Positions 42,380 through 50,891 of a stretch of 64,000 nucleotides of DNA are shown here, piece by piece. The notes below the pieces were generated by a model that had not been told where the DNA came from, searched no databases, and saw only the letters and a list, made by a program, of their open reading frames with translations. The DNA lies in NCBI RefSeq assembly GCF_900250075.1, contig NZ_LT977070.1, forward strand, positions 2,240,734 through 2,304,733. The letters are read 5' to 3'. Both the position numbers and the translations under genes were made by a program. Numbering within the stretch: the stretch's first letter is position 1; every line of letters begins with the position of its first letter. This DNA is from Cupriavidus taiwanensis (lineage in GTDB: Bacteria > Pseudomonadota > Gammaproteobacteria > Burkholderiales > Burkholderiaceae).

Positions 42380-43828
42380 TCAGTGGGCGGAGGCGGCGAT
42401 GCTGGCCGGAATCGGCGCATCCACGGCGGGCTTGCCGACGATGGTCTTGGCGATGTTGTAGGCCATCAGCAGCATGCCGGACAGGAAGCACATGCCACCC
42501 AGCAGGCGAATCAGGTAGAACGGATATTTGGCCTTGACCGCTTCGACGAAGGCGTAGGTCAGCGTGCCGTCCGGCTGCGTGGCGCGCCACATCAGGCCTT
42601 CCATCACACCCGCGATCCACATCGAGGCGATATACAGCACCACGCCGATGGTCGCGATCCAGAAGTGCCATTCGATCAGGCGCACGCTGTACATCTGCTT
42701 CTCGCCGAACAGCCGCGGGACCAGGTAGTAGAGCGAACCGATGGAGATCATCGCGACCCAGCCCAGCGCGCCGGAGTGGACGTGGCCGATGGTCCAGTCG
42801 GTGTAGTGCGACAGCGCGTTGACGGTCTTGATCGACATCATCGAGCCTTCGAAGGTCGACATGCCGTAGAACGACAGCGCCACCACCAGGAACTTCAGGA
42901 TCGGGTCAGTGCGCAGCTTGTGCCAGGCACCCGACAGCGTCATGATGCCGTTGATCATGCCGCCCCACGACGGCGCCAGCAGGATCAGCGAGAACACCAT
43001 GCCGAGCGACTGCGCCCAGTCCGGCAGCGCGGTGTACTGCAGGTGGTGCGGGCCGGCCCACATGTAGGTGAAGTTCAGCGCCCAGAAGTGGACGATGGAC
43101 AGGCGGTAGGAAAAGATCGGACGCTCGGCCTGCTTGGGAATGAAGTAGTACATCATCCCCAGGAAGCTGGTGGTCAGGAAGAAGCCGACCGCGTTATGGC
43201 CGTACCACCACTGGATCATCGCGTCCTGCACGCCGGCATAGGCCGAGTAGGACTTCCACAGCGACACCGGCATCTCGATGTTGTTGACGATGTGCAGCAG
43301 CGCGATGGTCAGGATATAGGCGCCGAAGAACCAGTTGGCGACGTAGATATGCCGGGTCTTGCGCTTGACGATGGTGCCGAAGAACACGATCGCGTAGGCC
43401 ACCCAGACCGCGGTGATCAGCAGGTCGATGGGCCATTCGAGTTCGGCGTATTCCTTGGAGCTGGTGATGCCCAACGGCAGCGTGATGGCGGCTGCGACGA
43501 TGACCAGTTGCCAGCCCCAGAACGTGAAAGCGGCCAGCGGGCCGCAGAACAGGCGCGCCTGGCAGGTACGCTGGACCACGTAGTAGGAAGTGGCAAACAG
43601 CGCGCTGCCGCCGAAGGCGAAGATCACCGCATTGGTATGCAGCGGACGCAGCCGGCCGAACGACAGCCACGGTGTATTGAAATTGAGTTCGGGCCAGATC
43701 AGCTGTGCTGCCAGCAGCACGCCGACGGCCATGCCGACGATCCCCCAGACTACCGTCATGACAGCGAACTGTCTTACGACGCCGTAATTGAAGGTGTCGA
43801 CGCGTGAAGACGCGGCAGTGACATCCAT
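42380..43828 (-). CDS. ccoN: cbb3-type cytochrome c oxidase subunit I (CcoN)
   Basis: Catalytic haem-copper subunit of the high-affinity terminal oxidase; 482 residues and twelve membrane helices. The [27 protein letters not shown] region carries the low-spin haem ligand; the active-site [22 protein letters not shown] and the metal-site histidines in [25 protein letters not shown] and [14 protein letters not shown] are conserved. First gene of ccoNOQP. A perfect FNR box lies 80 bases upstream. Confidence 0.98.
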   Translation of the reverse strand: MDVTAASSRVDTFNYGVVRQFAVMTVVWGIVGMAVGVLLAAQLIWPELNFNTPWLSFGRLRPLHTNAVIFAFGGSALFATSYYVVQRTCQARLFCGPLAAFTFWGWQLVIVAAAITLPLGITSSKEYAELEWPIDLLITAVWVAYAIVFFGTIVKRKTRHIYVANWFFGAYILTIALLHIVNNIEMPVSLWKSYSAYAGVQDAMIQWWYGHNAVGFFLTTSFLGMMYYFIPKQAERPIFSYRLSIVHFWALNFTYMWAGPHHLQYTALPDWAQSLGMVFSLILLAPSWGGMINGIMTLSGAWHKLRTDPILKFLVVALSFYGMSTFEGSMMSIKTVNALSHYTDWTIGHVHSGALGWVAMISIGSLYYLVPRLFGEKQMYSVRLIEWHFWIATIGVVLYIASMWIAGVMEGLMWRATQPDGTLTYAFVEAVKAKYPFYLIRLLGGMCFLSGMLLMAYNIAKTIVGKPAVDAPIPASIAASAH

Positions 43829-43903
43829 TCAGACCCCCAAAGCTTAGAGAAAATAAAAAACCTACTGACAGTGTGACTTTAGAAAAACCATGCCACGGGT
43901 GCG

Positions 43904-43917
43904 TTGATCTTTATCAA
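43904..43917. promoter_or_regulatory. FNR box upstream of ccoNOQP
   Basis: TTGATCTTTATCAA is an exact TTGAT-N4-ATCAA palindrome. Its centre is 82 bases before the ccoN start; a class II promoter would then begin near 43869. Expected to activate the oxidase operon at low oxygen. Confidence 0.88.
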
Positions 43918-43979
43918 GCCGCTCCGGGCACGTCTTGAACCTGCGCGCGCGGCTCCGGTCCGAGGCACGCGCCGCGGGC

Positions 43980-44126
43980 TCACGGCTTGTCGTTGTCCAG
44001 CAGGATCGATTCGGCAGGCCGGTCCAGGTCGTCGTACTGCCCGGCATGAAGTGCCCACCACAGCGCGCCCGCGATGACCACCACGAGCACCAGGCTCATC
44101 GGCACCAGCAGGTAAAGCGTTTCCAT
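43980..44126 (-). CDS. ccoS: cbb3-type oxidase assembly protein CcoS
   Basis: A 48-residue membrane protein read from ATG 44126, two bases after the ccoI stop. It starts METLYLLVPMSLVLVVVIAG and continues ALWWALHAGQYDDLDRPAES. The helix followed by the FxWAxxxGQYDDLDxPA pattern is the CcoS signature. CcoS is needed to insert redox cofactors into cbb3 oxidase. Transcribed after ccoI and upstream of the FNR box for ccoN. Confidence 0.93.
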   Translation of the reverse strand: METLYLLVPMSLVLVVVIAGALWWALHAGQYDDLDRPAESILLDNDKP

Positions 44127-44128
44127 CG

Positions 44129-46732
44129 TCAGGCTCCGTTATGCCGCGACGCAGGCCGCGACGCAGGCCGCGACGTGCGCCGCGGCTTGCCGGCGCGCAG
44201 CAGGCGCCAGGCATTGGCCACCACCAGCAGCGAGGACAGCGACATGCCGATGCCCGCCATCCACGCCGTCACCAGCCCGGTCGCCGCCAGCGGAATGGCG
44301 ACCACGTTGTAGAAAAAGGCCCAACCCAGGTTCTGGCGCACCACCCGGCGCGTCTGGCGCGACACGGCCAGCGCCGTCGCGATCTCGGCCACGCCGCCGT
44401 GTGTCAGCACCGCGTCCGCGCCGGCCTGGGCCAGCGGCGCGCCGCTGCCGATCGCAATCGATACCTGCGCCTGCGCCAGCACCGGCGCGTCGTTGATGCC
44501 GTCGCCGACGGCCAGCACCACGGCCCCGTCCTGCTGCAGCCGCGCCACGTAGTCGCGCTTGCCTTCGGGCGTGACCTCGCCGGCCATGCGCTCGATGCCG
44601 AAGTGCGCGGCCCACCAGTGCACCGCCGCCATGTTGTCGCCCGATACCAGGTGGCAGCGCACGCCCAGTTCGCGCAAGCGTGCCAGCAGCATCGGCGTTT
44701 CCTGGCGTTCGACGTCGGCCAGCACGAAGCGCGCCAGCGCGCCGGTCTCGGCGCCCAGCCAGACCACCGTGGCGCCGGGATGCATAAGGTTGTCGGCAGC
44801 GGCCGGCGCAGGCTGGCCAGCACCGCCCAGCGCCAAGACAAAATCGGCGCGGCCGAGGCGCAGGCGGCGGCCCGCGACCACCGCCTCGAGACCGGCACCG
44901 GGAACGTTGCGCATGTCGCTGACGTGCAGCGGCAGGCCCGTCAGATCGGGCGCCGCCGCCACCAGCGCGCGCGCGATCGGGTGCTCGCCGCCACGCTCCA
45001 TCGCTGCGGCCAGCGTCAGGCATCGAGCGGAATCGGCTTCTCCCAGCGGCTCGACCGCCGCCACGGCAAAGCGGCCCTCGGTCAGCGTGCCGGTCTTGTC
45101 GAGCACCACGTCGGTGACGCGGGCGAGCGTTTCCAGCGCGTGGCCGCGCGCCAGCAGCACGCCGCGCCGCGACAGCGCCGCGCCGGCCGCGGCCAGTGCC
45201 GCCGGCGTAGCCAGCGACAACGCGCACGGGCAGCTGACCACCAGCACCGCGATGGTCACCAGCAAGGCCCGCGACGGATCGATCCAGAGGCCCCAGACCA
45301 TGCCGGTCAGTGCCGCCAGCACCAGCAGCGTCGCCACGAACCAGCCCGCCACGCGGTCGGCCAGTGTCGCCAGGCGCGGCTTCTCGGCCAGCGCGCGGTC
45401 CAGCACCGCGACGATCTCGGCCAGGCGGGTGCCGGCGCCGACGCGGGTCACGCGCAGTTCCAGCGGGCTGGCGGTATTGAAGCTGCCAGCCAGCACGGTG
45501 TCGCCGGCGCAGCGGCGCACCGGCCGGCTTTCGCCGGTCAGCATGGATTCATCGAGTTCGCTGGTGCCCGAAGTGACCGCGCCGTCCGCCGGGACGATCT
45601 CTCCCGCCTTGACGCGGATCAGGTCGCCCGCGCGCAGCCGCGCGACCGGGATGCGCTCGCCCGCCGCACCGGCCGTGGCCAGCCGCTCGCACGTGGCGGG
45701 CAACTGGCGCGCCAGCATTTCGGCACCGCTGCGCGAGGCCTGGCGCACGCGCAGTTCCAGGTAGCGGGCCAGCAGCAGGAAGGCGACGAACATCGTCACC
45801 GAATCGAAATAGACCTCGCCCACGCCGCGCACGGTGGCCAGCGCACTGGCGGCAAAGCCCGCGGCGACGCCGATCGCCACCGGCACGTCCATGCCCATAT
45901 GGCGCTGGCGCAGGCTGCGCCAGGCGCCGGCGAAGATCGGCGAGGCGGCATAGCACACCACCGGCAAGGTCAGCGCGAAGCTGGCCCAGCGCATCAGCTG
46001 CAGCTGGCCGGGATCGATGGTGGCTTCGTGGGTATAGATCGGCCATGCGTACATCATCACCTGCATCATGCCGAGCATGGCCACCGCCATGCGCATCAGC
46101 AGGCCGCGGCGCGCGCGGCGGTCCTGCAGGTCGGTGCGCGAGACTTCGAAGGGCCAGGCCATGTAGCCGATGCCGGCCAGCGCCGCCAGCAGCCCCGACA
46201 CCGTCTGGGCGTCGTCGCGCCAGCGCACCACCACGCGCCGCGTGGCGACATTGGCGACCGCCGATTCCACGCCCGGCTGGCGCGACAGATGCTGCTCGAT
46301 CAGCCAGGCGCAGGCGGCGCAGCGGATATTCTCGGGAGCCAGCGTGATCTCGGCGCGGCCGCCGTCGAGCGGGCGGACAAATTGCGCGCGCAGTTCCGGG
46401 GCATCGTAGGCAGCCCAGACCGGCTCGGCCTGGCGCCGGGCATCGTCGTCGATGGGCCGGGCGAAGCGGGCTTCGTCGCCGTACAGGTGGGCAAAGCCGG
46501 CCGCATGGAGGGTCTGCGCCAGGGCCTGGCAACCGCCGCAGCAGAATACGCGGCGGCTGCCGTCCAGGTCGGCGGCGAGCGGTTCGGCATCGGTGACCGG
46601 CAACCCGCAGTGGAAGCATGCCAGCGCCGCGCCGGCGCCGCGCGCAGCCATGTCCGCGCCATCGTGCCCGACGGGCGGCGGAAATGGCGCCAGCATGCTG
46701 ACGGAAGGACTGGTGGCTGGGGGCGGCGACAT
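44129..46732 (-). CDS. ccoI: Copper-exporting P-type ATPase CcoI (FixI type)
   Basis: P1B-type ATPase (867 residues) that delivers copper for cbb3 oxidase. The N-terminal region has CFHCGLPV and CCGGCQALAQ zinc-ribbon-like motifs and a heavy-metal domain IRCAACAWLIEQHL. The copper channel has VVSCPCALSLATPAAL (CPC), the phosphorylation motif DKTGTLTEG, the HP motif GGEHPIARAL in the nucleotide domain and GDGINDAPVLAQA at the hinge. A perfect FNR box is 50 bases upstream. Cotranscribed with ccoS. Confidence 0.96.
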   Translation of the reverse strand: MSPPPATSPSVSMLAPFPPPVGHDGADMAARGAGAALACFHCGLPVTDAEPLAADLDGSRRVFCCGGCQALAQTLHAAGFAHLYGDEARFARPIDDDARRQAEPVWAAYDAPELRAQFVRPLDGGRAEITLAPENIRCAACAWLIEQHLSRQPGVESAVANVATRRVVVRWRDDAQTVSGLLAALAGIGYMAWPFEVSRTDLQDRRARRGLLMRMAVAMLGMMQVMMYAWPIYTHEATIDPGQLQLMRWASFALTLPVVCYAASPIFAGAWRSLRQRHMGMDVPVAIGVAAGFAASALATVRGVGEVYFDSVTMFVAFLLLARYLELRVRQASRSGAEMLARQLPATCERLATAGAAGERIPVARLRAGDLIRVKAGEIVPADGAVTSGTSELDESMLTGESRPVRRCAGDTVLAGSFNTASPLELRVTRVGAGTRLAEIVAVLDRALAEKPRLATLADRVAGWFVATLLVLAALTGMVWGLWIDPSRALLVTIAVLVVSCPCALSLATPAALAAAGAALSRRGVLLARGHALETLARVTDVVLDKTGTLTEGRFAVAAVEPLGEADSARCLTLAAAMERGGEHPIARALVAAAPDLTGLPLHVSDMRNVPGAGLEAVVAGRRLRLGRADFVLALGGAGQPAPAAADNLMHPGATVVWLGAETGALARFVLADVERQETPMLLARLRELGVRCHLVSGDNMAAVHWWAAHFGIERMAGEVTPEGKRDYVARLQQDGAVVLAVGDGINDAPVLAQAQVSIAIGSGAPLAQAGADAVLTHGGVAEIATALAVSRQTRRVVRQNLGWAFFYNVVAIPLAATGLVTAWMAGIGMSLSSLLVVANAWRLLRAGKPRRTSRPASRPASRHNGA

Positions 46733-46783
46733 GGGGACCTTTTTCTACCCCGTCGAGGATATAGGCCGCCCCCCGATTTCAAC

Positions 46784-46797
46784 TTGATATAGATCAA
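46784..46797. promoter_or_regulatory. FNR box upstream of ccoI-ccoS
   Basis: TTGATATAGATCAA is an exact TTGAT-N4-ATCAA site, centred 58 bases before the ccoI start and 38 bases from the zapE stop. It implies that oxidase assembly genes are induced together with the oxidase. Confidence 0.88.
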
Positions 46798-46834
46798 GGC
46801 GGCCTGGGTGCGTCGCCCCGGGCCTGAAACACGG

Positions 46835-47932
46835 TCAGGTGAGCGTCGTATCCATGGTGCGGCGCTCGGATTCCAGGTACTCGCGCGACTGCATCTCGAT
46901 GATGCGCGACACGGTGCGATGGAATTCGTTGGCCATCTGGCCTTCGGTATAGAGTTCGTCGGCCGGCACTTCCGCCGACATCAGCAGCTTGACCTTGTGG
47001 TCGTAGAAGACGTCGATCAGCCAGGTGAAGCGGCGTGCCTCGGACGACATCCGCGGCGTCATGCGCGGCACGTCGGACAGGATCACCGTATGGAACTGCG
47101 AAGCCAGTTCCAGGTAGTCGTTCTGCGAGCGCGGGCCGCCGCACAGCGTGGCAAAGTCGAACCACACCACCCCGTTGGCCTTGCGCAGCGAGCGCAGCTC
47201 GCGGTGCTCGATATGCAGCAGCGGCGACTCGTCGGCGACGCCGGCAATCGAAGTGAAGGCATCCCGCAGCGCCGAGTTGGCCTTGGCGTCCAGCGGGGTG
47301 TGGTAGGCCTGCACCTGTTCCAGCGCGCGCTTGCGGTAGTCGATGCCGGCATCGACATTGAGCACGTCCAGCTTCTGCTGCAGCAGCGCGATGGCGGGCA
47401 GCACGCGGTCGCGGTGCAGGCCATCGGTGTACAGCAGGTCGGGCCGGTAGTTGGAGGTCATCACGAACTGCACGCCGTTGTCGAACAGCTGCTGCAGCAG
47501 GCGATGCAGGATCATCGCGTCGGCGACGTCGCTGACATGGAATTCGTCGAAGCAGATCAGGCGGAAACGGCGCGCGATGCGCCTGGCCAGTTCGTCGAGC
47601 GGGTCGGGACGGCCGCGCAGCTCTTCCAGCTGGCGGTGCACCTCGCGCATGAATTCATGGAAATGCAGCCGCGTCTTGCGCACCACCGGCACGCAGGTAT
47701 AGAAGCTGTCCATCAGGAACGACTTGCCGCGCCCCACCCCGCCCCACATATAGACGCCCTGCGGCACATCGGGGCGCACCAGCAGCTTTTTCAGCGCGTT
47801 GTTGCGACGCCCCTTGTAGGCGACCCATTCGTCGTAGCACTGCTGCAGCCGGGCCACGGCGCGCAGCTGGGCCTCGTCGGACTGGTAGCCGCGCTCCTTC
47901 AGTTCCTTCTCGTAGTACTCGGTGACGTTCAT
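46835..47932 (-). CDS. zapE: Cell division protein ZapE (AFG1-like ATPase)
   Basis: AAA-type ATPase of 365 residues of the AFG1/ZapE family, which interacts with FtsZ under stress. Walker A is MWGGVGRGKSFLMDSFY near residues 62-78; Walker B is LICFDEFHVSDVADAM; the sensor segment FVMTSNYRPDLLYTDGLHRDRVLP follows. The start is MNVTEYYEKELKERGYQSDE. Ends 38 bases before the ccoI FNR box on the same strand and lies after lpdA with an 88-base gap. Not functionally related to its neighbours. Confidence 0.94.
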   Translation of the reverse strand: MNVTEYYEKELKERGYQSDEAQLRAVARLQQCYDEWVAYKGRRNNALKKLLVRPDVPQGVYMWGGVGRGKSFLMDSFYTCVPVVRKTRLHFHEFMREVHRQLEELRGRPDPLDELARRIARRFRLICFDEFHVSDVADAMILHRLLQQLFDNGVQFVMTSNYRPDLLYTDGLHRDRVLPAIALLQQKLDVLNVDAGIDYRKRALEQVQAYHTPLDAKANSALRDAFTSIAGVADESPLLHIEHRELRSLRKANGVVWFDFATLCGGPRSQNDYLELASQFHTVILSDVPRMTPRMSSEARRFTWLIDVFYDHKVKLLMSAEVPADELYTEGQMANEFHRTVSRIIEMQSREYLESERRTMDTTLT

Positions 47933-48020
47933 GCTCGGGGCTCACGCGGCACGGGCCGCAAGTGAAAACGGCGCGCCGCAGGACGGCGCGCCGGTACTCA
48001 GGCAGCGGCGGACATGCGCC

Positions 48021-49445
48021 TTACATATTGAGTTGACGCTTGTCGACGGCGAGCGCGGCTTCGCGCATGACTTCCGACATCGACGGGTGCGGATGGCAGA
48101 CGCGGCCGATATCCTCGCTGGCGGCCTTGAACTCCATCGCCACCACGGCTTCGGCGATCAGGTCCGAGGCGTTGGCGGCAACGATGTGCACGCCCAGGAT
48201 CTCGTCGGTCTTGGCGTCCGCCAGCATCTTGACGAAGCCGTCGGCGTGGCCCATGCCAAGCGCACGGCCGTTGGCCATGAACGGGAACTGGCCGGCCTTG
48301 AACTCGCGGCCTTCGGCCTTGAGCTGGGCTTCGGTCTTGCCGACCCATGCGATTTCCGGGAAGGTGTAGATCACCCACGGAATGCAGTTGTAGTCGATAT
48401 GCGGCTTCTGGCCGGCGATGCGCTCGGCCACGGCCACGCCCTCGTCCTCGGCCTTGTGCGCCAGCATCGGGCCGCGCACCACGTCGCCGATGGCCCACAG
48501 GCCCGGCACCTTGGTGGCGCAATGGTCGTCCACCTCGATAAAGCCGCGCTGGTCGACCGCCAGGCCGACTGCGTCCAGGCCCAGCTTGTCGGTATTCGGC
48601 ACGCGCCCGACCGACACGATCAGGCGATCGACTTCCAGCGTCTGGGCCGCGCCATCCTTGTCGGTGTACTTGACCGTCACGCCCTTCTTGCCGGTGGTGA
48701 CTTCGTCCACCTTCACGCCGAGGCTGAACTTCAGGCCCTGCTTGGTCAGCTGCTTCTGCGCTTCCTTGGCCACGCCTTCGTCGGCGGCGCCCAGGAAGGC
48801 GGGCAGCGCTTCCAGCACGGTCACGTCCGAACCCAGGCGGCGCCACACCGAACCCAGCTCCAGGCCGATCACGCCGGCGCCGATCACGCCCAGCTTCTTC
48901 GGCACGGACGGAAACTTGAGCGCGCCTTCGTTATCGCTGACCAGGTCGTTGTCGACGGTGATGCCGGGCAGGTGGCGGGCCTTCGAACCGGTGGCGATGA
49001 TGACCTGCTTGGCGGTCACCACTTCACCAGCGATCTCGACCTGGAAGCCCTCGGCGGTCTTGCCGACGAACTTGCCGTAGCCCTTGAGCAGCGTCACCTT
49101 GTTCTTGCGGAACAGGAACTCGATGCCCTTGGTCATCTTGCCGACGATATCGTCCTTGCGCTTGAGCATCTTGGCCACGTCGACCTTGACGTCGCCCACG
49201 GTGATGCCGTGGTCGCCCAGGTGGTGCTGGACGTTCTCGAACTCTTCCGAGGAAGCCAGCAGCGCCTTGGAGGGGATGCAGCCCACGTTCAGGCAGGTGC
49301 CGCCCAGGCGGGCTTCGCCCTTGGGATCGTCATACGCATTGCCTTCGCAGCAGGCCACGTTCAGGCCCAGCTGGCCGGCACGGATGGCGGCGATATAGCC
49401 GCCGGGGCCGGCGCCGATCACCAGCACGTCGAATTGTTTGCTCAT
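48021..49445 (-). CDS. lpdA: Dihydrolipoyl dehydrogenase (E3)
   Basis: FAD flavoprotein (474 residues) that reoxidises the dihydrolipoyl groups of the 2-oxoglutarate dehydrogenase complex, also called OdhL here. The FAD site is [20 protein letters not shown]; the redox disulfide is in [15 protein letters not shown]; the NAD site is [17 protein letters not shown]; the catalytic His-Glu end is [14 protein letters not shown]. It follows odhB in the same direction, separated by a GC-rich hairpin. Confidence 0.97.
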   Translation of the reverse strand: MSKQFDVLVIGAGPGGYIAAIRAGQLGLNVACCEGNAYDDPKGEARLGGTCLNVGCIPSKALLASSEEFENVQHHLGDHGITVGDVKVDVAKMLKRKDDIVGKMTKGIEFLFRKNKVTLLKGYGKFVGKTAEGFQVEIAGEVVTAKQVIIATGSKARHLPGITVDNDLVSDNEGALKFPSVPKKLGVIGAGVIGLELGSVWRRLGSDVTVLEALPAFLGAADEGVAKEAQKQLTKQGLKFSLGVKVDEVTTGKKGVTVKYTDKDGAAQTLEVDRLIVSVGRVPNTDKLGLDAVGLAVDQRGFIEVDDHCATKVPGLWAIGDVVRGPMLAHKAEDEGVAVAERIAGQKPHIDYNCIPWVIYTFPEIAWVGKTEAQLKAEGREFKAGQFPFMANGRALGMGHADGFVKMLADAKTDEILGVHIVAANASDLIAEAVVAMEFKAASEDIGRVCHPHPSMSEVMREAALAVDKRQLNM

Positions 49446-49511
49446 GGAAATTCCTTGTTGGGCGCCGGCTGCAACGCGTGCCGGCGCGCCGTGATCACGG
49501 GAGCGCGCTCC

Positions 49512-49535
49512 CCGCGCACGCGCTGGCGTGCGCGG
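49512..49535. other. GC-rich hairpin between odhB and lpdA
   Basis: CCGCGCACGC, loop GCTG, GCGTGCGCGG, a perfect ten-base-pair repeat in the 102-base gap. No T tract follows, so it is not an ordinary terminator; it may adjust relative expression or mRNA decay between the E2 and E3 genes. Confidence 0.5.
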
Positions 49536-49547
49536 AGGGACCGGCTG

Positions 49548-50804
49548 TTACAGGTCCAGCAGCAGGCGCGCCGGATCTTCCAGTGCGTCCTTCATGGCGA
49601 CCAAGCCCAGCACGGCTTCGCGGCCGTCGATGATGCGGTGGTCGTAGGACATCGCCAGGTAGTTCATCGGACGGATCACGATCTGGCCGTCTTCCACCAC
49701 CGGGCGGTCCTTGGTGGCGTGCACGCCCAGGATGGCCGATTGCGGCGGGTTGATGATCGGGGTCGACAGCATCGAGCCGAACACGCCGCCGTTGGAGATC
49801 GAGAACGTACCGCCGCTCAGCTCTTCCAGCGACAGCTTGCCGTCACGGGCCTTGACGCCGAACTCGGCGATCTTCTTCTCGATGTCGGCCAGGCTCATCT
49901 GGTCGGCGTTGCGCAGGATCGGCACCACCAGGCCACGCGGCGAACCGACGGCGATACCGATGTCGAAGTAGCCGTGGTAGACGATGTCGTTGCCGTCGAT
50001 CGAGGCGTTGATCAGCGGGAACTTCTTCAGCGCGTGCACCGCGGCCTTGACGAAGAACGACATGAAGCCCAGCTTCACGCCGTGTTCCTTCTCGAAGCGG
50101 TCCTTGTACTTGTTGCGCAGGTCCATCACCGGCTTCATGTTAACTTCATTGAAGGTGGTGAGGATGGCGTTGGTGGCTTGCGACTGCAGCAGGCGCTCGG
50201 CGATGCGGGCGCGCAGGCGGCTCATCGGCACGCGCTCTTCCGGACGGTCGCCCAGGGCGGCAAAGTCGACCGGAGCCGAAACCTGCTGCAGGGCCGGCTT
50301 GGCGGCCGGGGCCGGAGCGGCCTTGGCGGCAGGGGCCGGCGCGGCGGCCGCGCCCAGCACGTCGCCCTTGGTGATGCGGCCGTCCTTGCCGGTACCGGCA
50401 ACCTGGCCGGCCGACAGGCCGGCTTCGGCCATCAGCTTGGCGGCCGACGGCATGGCCACGGCGCCGGCGGCGGCCGGAGCGGCGGCGGCTGCAGCGGCCG
50501 GGGCCGGTGCGGCGGCGGCAGGAGCCGGAGCGGCGGCGGCCGGGGCGGCGGCGCCAGCGGTGGCTTCGGTGTCGATCTTGGCGATGATTTCATCGGCCAC
50601 CACGGTGTCGCCGTCGTTCTTGACGATCTGCGACAGCACACCGGCCGACGGGGCCGGCACTTCCAGCACGACCTTGTCGGTTTCGATTTCGATCAGGATC
50701 TCGTCCTGGGCAACGGCTTCGCCTGGCTTCTTCTTCCAGTTGAGCATGGTCGCTTCGGCGACCGATTCGGAGAGTTGCGGAACCTTGACGTCAACGATAG
50801 CCAT
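49548..50804 (-). CDS. odhB: 2-oxoglutarate dehydrogenase E2, dihydrolipoyl succinyltransferase
   Basis: Core subunit (418 residues; also sucB). One lipoyl domain at the N-terminus with the lipoylated lysine at residue 44 in [12 protein letters not shown], an Ala/Pro-rich flexible linker (about residues 85-125), an E3-binding domain ([31 protein letters not shown]) and a C-terminal catalytic domain with [16 protein letters not shown] and the active-site [10 protein letters not shown]. Between odhA and lpdA in the usual order odhA-odhB-lpdA. Confidence 0.97.
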   Translation of the reverse strand: MAIVDVKVPQLSESVAEATMLNWKKKPGEAVAQDEILIEIETDKVVLEVPAPSAGVLSQIVKNDGDTVVADEIIAKIDTEATAGAAAPAAAAPAPAAAAPAPAAAAAAAPAAAGAVAMPSAAKLMAEAGLSAGQVAGTGKDGRITKGDVLGAAAAPAPAAKAAPAPAAKPALQQVSAPVDFAALGDRPEERVPMSRLRARIAERLLQSQATNAILTTFNEVNMKPVMDLRNKYKDRFEKEHGVKLGFMSFFVKAAVHALKKFPLINASIDGNDIVYHGYFDIGIAVGSPRGLVVPILRNADQMSLADIEKKIAEFGVKARDGKLSLEELSGGTFSISNGGVFGSMLSTPIINPPQSAILGVHATKDRPVVEDGQIVIRPMNYLAMSYDHRIIDGREAVLGLVAMKDALEDPARLLLDL

Positions 50805-50891
50805 GGTGGTGAATTCCTCGTGTTATGCGTGTTGTCTTGATGCTGGCGATGCCACGGGGCGCCTGCGCGCGCCGCCGTGGCTGCCGACTGA

